11,755 nucleotides of DNA from JALZHR01 sp036389695 (GTDB lineage Bacteria > Acidobacteriota > Blastocatellia > Pyrinomonadales > Pyrinomonadaceae): assembly GCA_036389695.1 (NCBI GenBank), contig DASVWG010000083.1:1-11755 (forward strand), written 5' to 3'. Numbering within the stretch: the first letter of the stretch is position 1; every line of letters begins with the position of its first letter. Below, piece by piece: positions 7,191 through 11,755 of this stretch. Both the position numbers and the translations under genes were made by a program. The notes beneath the pieces are model-generated. The model made no database searches, was not told the origin of the DNA, and saw nothing but the letters and a program-made list of their open reading frames with translations.

Positions 7191-9132
7191 CTGCCACTCC
7201 TTCTTCTTCTAGGTGATTGAATCTTGCGCGGTGCATCTGCGCGAAGCGCCGGGTCGCGCTCTTGTCCTGCCCGTCCAGGCGAAATTCCCCGTATCTCCAC
7301 AGATATTCGAGGCGGCGCGTCTGCCTTTTGGGATTCAGCAGGCGGTTGCGGATGTGGAATTTGACTCGTCCGAACTCGTCAAAAATCAGCGCGCCGCCGC
7401 CGTAAAGCGTGACTTCCTGGTCTTCGGACATCGGCGCCGGTTTTTTGATGCCGAGATGCTTCATTTCCGAGGCTTGAAGCGTGATAATCTGGTGATATTC
7501 AGCCACGGTTTCTTTCAGCGTAAAGCCGTCTTCGGGATTTACGCGCACGCACGGACGCACCGAAAGAACGCGCGTGTAAGCCTGTTCTTCCAAACCGAGC
7601 GCCTTTCGATTCTCCCAGATAAAACGAAACATCTCGTCTTTATCGCGCACCAGCGATTCGAGATGGATGCGATTGTAGCTCAGCTCGCAATCCGGCGGTT
7701 CCCAGACGCCCGTCTCGGAGCCGTCGCCTTTCGAAGTCGGCTCGATTCCGTATTGTCTGAAGCTTTCCAGCAGATTTCGGCGAAATTGATATTTCGAATC
7801 GTCGGGTCTGACTTCACGGTCGCCGGTCAGCACCGCGCTGAGAAAATCGCAAAACTCGACATCGGACGGCGGGCTGTAATCGAGCGCCCGGATGACCATC
7901 GTCAAAAGATAATCGGCGATGCTCGCGCCTTCTTCGACGACGCGGCGGCGGTCAAGCAGGCTGTAGGTGTAATCCAAATCTTCGTCGCCCTTTTTCAAAG
8001 GCTCGCGCGGCGTCGAGACAGAGGTGAAAGTCGCCAGTTCCTGTGTCGCCTCGCCGGTCGAATCAGCCGGCGGCGACGCGCCCGTAACTCGCGATGGCGC
8101 GGCTCGATTTTGCGGCGGTCTGTTTCCTAGTCCTTCCAGGCGCTTGACCCAGACTTCGATAAAAGCGTTCATCACGGCGGCTGACAAAAGTTCGCCCCGC
8201 TTGTGCGGCTCCTCGAATGCGGTGCTTTTGATAAGATTGGGGTCCGGCTTTAATTCAACCGAACGCCGCAAAGCTTTGCCGCGCGTGCTGAATATTTCCT
8301 CGCCGAATTCTTCCGCCAAACCGAGCAGCAGCGAGTCGCGCAAGGCATCCTTCGTCAGACTTTTAATATTAATACTCTCCGGGTCGTGCCTATCGGACGG
8401 CTGGTTGTTCTGAAATTTTTTATCGATAATCGAAGCGACGACCTTCGGCAGCGAAAAAATGGAAAGCAGCGCGACGATGTCGGCAAAGCCTTCGTGAAAA
8501 CCGGCTTGCTCCGGCGACGAAGGGTCGGTGTAACGCTCGCGCAAACCATCGACCAGCGCGTGCGTCGTTTCGTGAACGACTATATCGTGCGAAAGACACG
8601 TAAAAACCGTCTTCAGCGCGTCGCCGCCCTCGCCGCCGTCAGATTTCGGGAAATAGCCAAACAGCAGCGCGCGGTCTCTTTTTGAATAAAAAGCATTGGC
8701 ATTGGTAAAGGCGTGCGGCGCGATTTGCAGTTGATGACCGTCAAAGCTCCAGCTCACGCGTCTTCCCAGCGCATACTCGAATCGGGCGAGCGTGCGCATC
8801 ACGATGGCATAAACATTCTGCGCGTGGAAAAGCGGGTCGTTTAAAAGCGTCGCGTCCGGTTCGTCAATAAAAGGGTCGTTGTAAAGTCCGCTCTCCAGCA
8901 CCCTGTATTCGAGCGGCGGATAAAGAACGCCCGCCGTCGAATCGTAATCGATAACCTGAACGCGGTAGCCGCGCGGACCGGGAGCCAGCTCCTCTGCCGG
9001 CAAATCGACGCGCGCCGTCAGAATTACCTCTTCCTCTTCGCCCGTTTCCGGATTTTTCCGTTTGACCTTCACGCTCGGGTCCTGCGCGATGATAGTCAGC
9101 GTCTGAGTGCGTCTGGATCTTGCCGAAGCCAT
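7162..9132 (-). CDS. Predicted cytosolic gluzincin-type zinc metallopeptidase
   Basis: This 656-residue protein has no signal peptide. A thermolysin-like core is suggested by ANAFYSKRDRALLFGYFPK (145-163), then the zinc motif VVHETTHALVDGL (185-197, HExxH at 187-191), and about 22 residues later HEGFADIVAL (213-222), whose E214 would be the third ligand of a gluzincin. EPHKRGELLSAAVMNAF (308-324) may supply the transition-state histidine, as in the M4 family (inference). The region about 335-385 is Pro/Thr/Ser-rich and probably a linker. The C-terminal half (385-656) has no domain I can name. The start is well supported: AGGAG at 9146-9142 lies 9 bases before the ATG. It is the first gene of the minus-strand operon and overlaps the MBL-fold gene. 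M4 enzymes are normally secreted with a propeptide; absence of both here argues for an intracellular role, such as cutting a partner on a signal. Activity is predicted from motifs only. Confidence 0.87.
   Translation of the reverse strand: MASARSRRTQTLTIIAQDPSVKVKRKNPETGEEEEVILTARVDLPAEELAPGPRGYRVQVIDYDSTAGVLYPPLEYRVLESGLYNDPFIDEPDATLLNDPLFHAQNVYAIVMRTLARFEYALGRRVSWSFDGHQLQIAPHAFTNANAFYSKRDRALLFGYFPKSDGGEGGDALKTVFTCLSHDIVVHETTHALVDGLRERYTDPSSPEQAGFHEGFADIVALLSIFSLPKVVASIIDKKFQNNQPSDRHDPESINIKSLTKDALRDSLLLGLAEEFGEEIFSTRGKALRRSVELKPDPNLIKSTAFEEPHKRGELLSAAVMNAFIEVWVKRLEGLGNRPPQNRAAPSRVTGASPPADSTGEATQELATFTSVSTPREPLKKGDEDLDYTYSLLDRRRVVEEGASIADYLLTMVIRALDYSPPSDVEFCDFLSAVLTGDREVRPDDSKYQFRRNLLESFRQYGIEPTSKGDGSETGVWEPPDCELSYNRIHLESLVRDKDEMFRFIWENRKALGLEEQAYTRVLSVRPCVRVNPEDGFTLKETVAEYHQIITLQASEMKHLGIKKPAPMSEDQEVTLYGGGALIFDEFGRVKFHIRNRLLNPKRQTRRLEYLWRYGEFRLDGQDKSATRRFAQMHRARFNHLEEEGVADDDYLEKHQ
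7197..7202 (-). promoter_or_regulatory. Ribosome binding site fixing the MBL-fold start
   Basis: On the minus strand AAGGAG ends 6 bases before the ATG at 7190 and lies inside the 3' end of the peptidase gene. It supports the overlapping start over the next in-frame Met (residue 36) and suggests coupled translation of the two proteins. Confidence 0.75.
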
Positions 9133-9150
9133 AATTTTTATCTCCTCAGG

Positions 9151-9182
9151 AAATAATCGAACGCAGTTCGAAATTATTTATA
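9151..9182 (-). promoter_or_regulatory. Operator-like palindrome upstream of the peptidase gene
   Basis: AAATAATCGAAC (9151-9162), a 3-base centre GCA, and GTTCGA (9166-9171), two unpaired A, TTATTT (9174-9179) form an imperfect palindrome with 12-bp arms. It ends 4 bases from the Shine-Dalgarno region of the peptidase gene. On the minus strand TATAAA (9182-9177) just before it could be a -10 element, which would put the palindrome over the transcription start, a usual place for a repressor site. No -35 is visible for that -10. It could instead act as an RNA hairpin near the ribosome binding site. Confidence 0.4.
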
Positions 9183-9192
9183 AATTTATTGA

Positions 9193-9213
9193 GCCGCCTC
9201 TGCCGCAGGCGGC
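9193..9213. repeat. GC-rich hairpin
   Basis: GCCGCCT (9193-9199) and AGGCGGC (9207-9213) are perfect 7-base complements around a 7-base loop, standing out in AT-rich surroundings. A short run, TATCTTTTT, follows on the plus strand, so it might stop plus-directed transcription, but it could equally be a leader hairpin of the peptidase mRNA or a dispersed repeat. Confidence 0.5.
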
Positions 9214-9259
9214 AAATATCTTTTTAATGTAACAAATAAAAGCGCCACACATAGATACA

Positions 9260-9295
9260 CTTCCGCGGTTAAATTTATTTTTAACCCTTCGGAAG
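9260..9295. repeat. Imperfect inverted repeat
   Basis: CTTCCG plus GGTTAAA (9260-9273, one base between) is mirrored by TTTAACC plus CGGAAG (9280-9295, three bases between), with a 6-base AT loop. It gives 13 pairs with a small internal loop. It lies about 130 bases before the peptidase start and may be part of its leader or a protein-binding site. Confidence 0.45.
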
Positions 9296-9636
9296 CGCGA
9301 CGAAAATTGCTTTCTGCCGAATATGATTTTTAGGTGTGAAACATTACAACTTTTTACGGTTTTTTGCAATACTTTTTTTAAGGCATTGATATATGTGTTT
9401 TACCTCGCAGTCGGTCGCCGCTTGTGCCTCTGATTTCAAGATGATTTTTAGCGCGGGCTTTGGCTCTTTATAAATAAACGCGCCAAAGGAGTTTGAAAAC
9501 TATCATCCAAAGACAGGTTTTTATGCCGTAAACATAAATTTTCGGTATCGACAGCTTGATTCTTTCTCTCTAAAATTAAATTCTTAATGTTTGTCGCCGT
9601 CGATTAAAGCGGTCGTTTTATCCGAGAATTTGCCCG

Positions 9637-9978
9637 ATGAATTACCAGACCAGATGCGTCAAAATCAAGCTGCAGCCTGACTCAATCGAAAAAGTGCGCG
9701 CGTGGGCGCGCTTTATCAACGAGCGAAAAGACGAAGCGCTGGCAACGCTGCGCGACGAAGCGGTGATTCTGGAAACGGTTTTTCTCGACCAAAACGCGGA
9801 AGGCGATTTTTTGATTTACCTGATGAAAGCCGAAAGCTTTGAAAAGGCGCGGGAAGCGGCACGAAAATCGGTTCACGCCATCGATGAATTTCACCGGAAT
9901 TTTAAACGCGAGACTTGGGCGGACGGCAAACAGCTTGAGCTTTTGATTGATTTAGACAGAACTGCGGAAATCAAATAA
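9637..9978 (+). CDS. DUF6176-like small cytosolic protein
   Basis: This 113-residue protein has the pattern I associate with the DUF6176 family: an N-terminal CVKIKLQPDSIEKVRAWA (7-24), a central LRDEAVILETVFLDQ (38-52), DFLIYLMKAESFEKAREAAR (57-76) and a C-terminal FKRETW followed by LELLIDLDR. The alternation of strands and helices suggests a small alpha/beta ferredoxin-like or dimeric-barrel fold (inference). No catalytic residues are evident and its function is unknown. The cmk start lies 11 bases after its stop, so the two are probably cotranscribed. No good Shine-Dalgarno precedes the ATG, but the family-like segment begins only a few residues in, which supports this start. Confidence 0.8.
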   Translation: MNYQTRCVKIKLQPDSIEKVRAWARFINERKDEALATLRDEAVILETVFLDQNAEGDFLIYLMKAESFEKAREAARKSVHAIDEFHRNFKRETWADGKQLELLIDLDRTAEIK

Positions 9979-9989
9979 ACTAAAATTCG

Positions 9990-10676
9990 ATGATAATCGC
10001 CATTGACGGACCTTCGGGAGCGGGCAAATCCACGCTCGGCAAGATGTTAGCCAAAAAACTGAATCTGCTTTACCTGGACACGGGCGCGATGTATCGCGCC
10101 GTCGGCTTGGCTGTTTTGGAAAGCCGGACGGCATTTGAAGATACGGCGCGCGTCGCCGCGATTGCCGAAAACGCGCGCATCGAGCTTATCGGCGAGCCGG
10201 AAAATCTACAGGTAAAACTCGACGGGCGCGACATTTCAAAAGAAATCCGCACGAACGAGGTCGGGCAAGCCGCTTCCATAGTCTCGACGATTTCCGAAGT
10301 TCGCCGGATTCTGGTCGAACATCAGAGACTTTTGGGCGAAACCGCGCCGCACGGCTGCGTTCTGGATGGGCGCGACATCGGCACGGTCGTTTTTCCGAAC
10401 GCCGACGTGAAATTTTTTCTGACCGCAAAACCCGAAGCCAGAGCCAGACGCCGCTACGAAGAAGATTTAGCGCGCGGTCTCGACACGACCTACGAAAAAA
10501 CCTTCGAAGAAATCACTCTGCGCGACCGGCGCGACGTCTCGCGCGCCGATTCGCCGCTTTCGATTGCCGCCGACGCGATTGTGATTGATACGAGCGAGCT
10601 GAATTTAACCGAAGTTTTCGAACAAATGACGGACATCATTCGTGAAATCGAAAAGACGAATTACGGCGCGGCTTAA
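9990..10676 (+). CDS. cmk: Cytidylate kinase
   Basis: This 228-residue enzyme, normal length for bacterial Cmk, transfers phosphate from ATP to CMP or dCMP in pyrimidine nucleotide metabolism. The P-loop is GPSGAGKST (7-15), followed by LYLDTGAMYRAVG (27-39). The CMP-binding insert region holds EIRTNEVGQAASIVS (85-99), and VLDGRDIGTVVFPNADVKFF (124-143) is the second signature. The lid carries RDRRDVSRADSPL (178-190) and the chain ends normally with the AIVIDTSELNLTEV block. All key residues appear intact. It lies downstream of the DUF6176-like gene and converges with the next gene, whose stop is only 3 bases away. The usual neighbours aroA and rpsA are not seen here. Confidence 0.97.
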   Translation: MIIAIDGPSGAGKSTLGKMLAKKLNLLYLDTGAMYRAVGLAVLESRTAFEDTARVAAIAENARIELIGEPENLQVKLDGRDISKEIRTNEVGQAASIVSTISEVRRILVEHQRLLGETAPHGCVLDGRDIGTVVFPNADVKFFLTAKPEARARRRYEEDLARGLDTTYEKTFEEITLRDRRDVSRADSPLSIAADAIVIDTSELNLTEVFEQMTDIIREIEKTNYGAA

Positions 10677-10679
10677 ATC

Positions 10680-11240
10680 TCAGTAAATCCATGACTGCCC
10701 GATTTGGTTTATTACCCACTTACCTTTTTTCCAGGAAAAAAGGAAAAAATATCCGGTCGCATACTTAGTCGTTCTAACGCTCCTGTAATTGACGTCCATT
10801 AACGCCTGATTCATTTTCCGGTTAAAACCGACTCTCGAAAATGCGATTCCAAACTCCGCGCCGGTTTTTTCAAAAAAATCCAACGTCGCCGGCTCGCTCA
10901 AAAAGTTTATCAAATCACTATTAATCAGTTGGACATTTGCATTCACGCGCACCTCATTTGTTAGCTCTGATGACTGAAGATTGCGCAGTCTATAATCTTT
11001 CAGCGTAGAGTTCTGAAGTCGAAATAATTTTCGTCTTCTATGGCGCGGCATTTCCATAAAATCAAAGCGAAAGTCGGCAGTAGATTTCATGATAATTATT
11101 TGTTTATTGTCACTCAGCAAAAGAGGATTTTCCAGCCAAGCCTTGTAAACTTCATATTCTTCCGGCTCGATTTGTTCCTGTGCCGCACAGCTGAAAAGAC
11201 AACAAAACAAAATTGCAGATAGTAATGCTGCCTTCTTCAT
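10680..11240 (-). CDS. Exported protein or lipoprotein of unknown function
   Basis: This 186-residue protein opens with MKK, a hydrophobic stretch and LFSCAAQ (15-21). C18 could be a lipidation site although Phe at -2 is atypical; signal peptidase I cleavage after CAA is the alternative. The mature protein includes a basic patch MPRHRRRKLF (64-73) and a C-terminal beta-rich block with SRVGFNRKMNQALMDV (135-150) and GYFFLFSWKKGKWVI (163-177). That block reads like the common arrangement in small exported proteins where a strand 'GFN..Q.AL' pairs with a 'Y.L....GKW.V' strand, but I cannot name the family. GGAG lies 7 bases before the ATG, and an extended -10 promoter lies about 55 bases upstream. 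It converges on cmk with 3 bases between stops, and no separate terminator is visible there. Confidence 0.82.
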   Translation of the reverse strand: MKKAALLSAILFCCLFSCAAQEQIEPEEYEVYKAWLENPLLLSDNKQIIIMKSTADFRFDFMEMPRHRRRKLFRLQNSTLKDYRLRNLQSSELTNEVRVNANVQLINSDLINFLSEPATLDFFEKTGAEFGIAFSRVGFNRKMNQALMDVNYRSVRTTKYATGYFFLFSWKKGKWVINQIGQSWIY

Positions 11241-11296
11241 ACTTAAACTCCGTCTCCCGGCAAATGTCCTGAACGGTCAGTTTTGAAGCGGAATTA

Positions 11297-11305
11297 ATTA
11301 TAACA
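11297..11305 (-). promoter_or_regulatory. Extended -10 promoter for the exported protein gene
   Basis: On the minus strand TGTTATAAT (11305-11297) contains a perfect TATAAT preceded by TG at the extended -10 position. No good -35 is present 16 to 18 bases further up, as expected for an extended -10 promoter. Transcription would start near 11290 and leave a leader of about 50 bases. Confidence 0.55.
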
Positions 11306-11343
11306 TCACGAGGTATGTTGAGCGGCTTGAATTTTCGTTTAGT

Positions 11344-11372
11344 TTGACTAACAAACAAACAATCGCTAACAT
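11344..11372 (+). promoter_or_regulatory. Sigma70-type promoter of the tRNA gene
   Basis: TTGACT (11344-11349) and TAACAT (11367-11372) are separated by exactly 17 bases. The expected start near 11379 is about 14 bases before the mature tRNA 5' end. Confidence 0.6.
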
Positions 11373-11392
11373 CTAAATTTGCTTTTTGATAT

Positions 11393-11466
11393 GCTCCCGT
11401 AGCTCAGTTGGATAGAGCAACAGCCTTCTAAGCTGTGGGTCGCACGTTCAAGTCGTGCCGGGGGTA
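11393..11466 (+). tRNA. tRNA-Arg (anticodon UCU)
   Basis: A complete 74-base cloverleaf can be folded. The acceptor stem is GCTCCCG with CGGGGGT (wobble pairs at 1:72 and 3:70), the D stem GCTC/GAGC, the anticodon stem ACAGC/GCTGT with loop CTTCTAA (anticodon TCT at 11427-11429), a 5-base variable loop, and the T stem GCACG/CGTGC with loop TTCAAGT. The discriminator is A at 11466. CCA is not encoded and must be added by the nucleotidyltransferase. It reads AGA (and probably AGG) codons. It has its own promoter and terminator. Confidence 0.96.
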
Positions 11467-11481
11467 TTCAATATTGTAAAG

Positions 11482-11522
11482 GCGGAGAGTTTTCTGAAAG
11501 GAAGACTTTCCGCTTTTTCTTT
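11482..11522 (+). terminator. Intrinsic terminator after tRNA-Arg
   Basis: GCGGAGAG plus TTTTC (11482-11494) pairs with GAAGA plus CTTTCCGC (11501-11513) around the loop TGAAAG, a 13-pair stem with two G-U pairs. TTTTTCTTT follows directly. It begins 15 bases after the tRNA 3' end. Confidence 0.85.
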
Positions 11523-11551
11523 CAAACGCGGCGGTCGGATTTCGATATTTT

Positions 11552-11755
11552 TCATTCGACCGGCTCGTCGTCCTCTTCCTCAGATGTCGCTTCGTTGTCG
11601 TCCTGAGGCGAACCGACTATGGAATTTGCCAGAGATTTGCTTCTGGCGAATAAAATTATGCCGCCCATTAAGTAAAAAGCGATTTGCAAAAAATAAATTT
11701 CGTGTGCAAAGGCGTCGCGCGGCATTACTTCTAATGAAATAAGCAAAATTCCGGT
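11552..11755 (-). CDS. C-terminal end of a membrane protein (5' partial, runs off the window)
   Basis: The frame is open from the right edge to the TGA at 11554-11552, giving 67 visible residues. It starts inside a hydrophobic segment (TGILLISLEV), followed by a short loop with MPRDAFAHE and another clear transmembrane helix (IYFLQIAFYLMGGIILFA). The tail after RSKS is hydrophilic and ends in a run of acidic residues (EATSEEEDDEPVE). A TTG at 11746 is an in-frame possible start, but the hydrophobic sequence continues past it to the edge, so I read this as the end of a longer gene. The family cannot be named from this piece. Confidence 0.65.
   Translation of the reverse strand, partial: TGILLISLEVMPRDAFAHEIYFLQIAFYLMGGIILFARSKSLANSIVGSPQDDNEATSEEEDDEPVE

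Larger units (their letters stand above)
9133..9636. other. AT-rich intergenic region between divergent genes
   Basis: About 500 bases without a credible gene lie between the divergently read peptidase and DUF6176-like genes. The right part carries T-runs centred near 9329, 9353, 9362 and 9376. On the minus strand TTGCAA (9369-9364), 17 bases, TAATGT (9346-9341) is a weak sigma70-like pair with an A-run just upstream; it would give a leader of about 200 bases for the peptidase gene. Smaller inverted repeats are CTTTGGC/GCCAAAG (9458-9464 and 9482-9488) and TTTATG/CATAAA (9520-9525 and 9533-9538). Three clearer hairpins are listed separately. I found no convincing promoter for the plus-strand gene. 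Confidence 0.6.

Noticed and set aside
7213..8130. A 305-codon open frame on the + strand opposite the peptidase gene
   Set aside because: It lies wholly inside a gene with clear motifs, has an Arg- and Ala-rich composition typical of antisense shadows and shows no recognisable domain.
9178..9369. A 63-codon frame on the - strand in the long intergenic region
   Set aside because: It runs through the GC hairpin and the 9260-9295 repeat, has no ribosome binding site and no protein-like pattern.
11393..11466. tRNA gene as an integration (att) site for a mobile element
   Set aside because: No integrase gene and no second copy of the tRNA 3' end were seen in the window; the tRNA has an ordinary promoter and terminator.

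Overview
The window looks like a stretch of bacterial chromosome from a moderately GC-rich organism with short intergenic gaps. The tRNA does not encode its 3' CCA, and several genes have no visible Shine-Dalgarno sequence. The mix of families (LtrA, UBP-type zinc fingers, a DUF6176-like protein, short exported proteins of unknown function) and the degenerate GTGATAG heptamers would fit an acidobacterium such as Blastocatellia/Pyrinomonadaceae. That placement is inference from general impression; no phylogenetic marker was compared.

Region 1 (1-4707, + strand) is a run of six closely spaced genes. It opens with the 3' part of an LtrA-family membrane protein fused to a C-terminal UBP-type zinc finger. 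Next come a striking inverted repeat built of heptamers, a free-standing 91-residue UBP zinc finger closely similar to the LtrA tail, a conserved protein of unknown function with a possible ThuA/glutamine-amidotransferase-like fold, a class I SAM-dependent methyltransferase, a PLP-dependent threonine aldolase (ltaE) and a MmcQ/YjbR-family protein. The last four sit 1 to 25 bases apart and probably share a transcript, though no single pathway is evident.

Region 2 (4712-9132, - strand) converges on region 1 at a hairpin terminator. Reading along the minus strand it holds a 656-residue cytosolic gluzincin-type metallopeptidase (HETTH plus HEGFAD), a 473-residue ComEC-like metallo-beta-lactamase-fold protein that overlaps it by 29 bases and has a strong ribosome binding site, and an exported 307-residue protein of unknown function. 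The first two look like one translationally coupled module. This is the best candidate in the window for an undescribed system, possibly a protease/nuclease conflict or stress module, but no sensor, toxin or ATPase is visible next to it.

Region 3 (9133-9636) is about 500 bases of AT-rich non-coding DNA holding several inverted repeats. One is a 12-bp-arm palindrome immediately upstream of the metallopeptidase ribosome binding site.

Region 4 (9637-11755) holds a DUF6176-like protein and cytidylate kinase (cmk) on the + strand, then a convergent exported or lipoprotein gene of unknown function with an extended -10 promoter. A tRNA-Arg(UCU) follows with a good sigma70-type promoter and an intrinsic terminator. 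The window ends in the C-terminus of a small membrane protein on the - strand that runs off the right edge.
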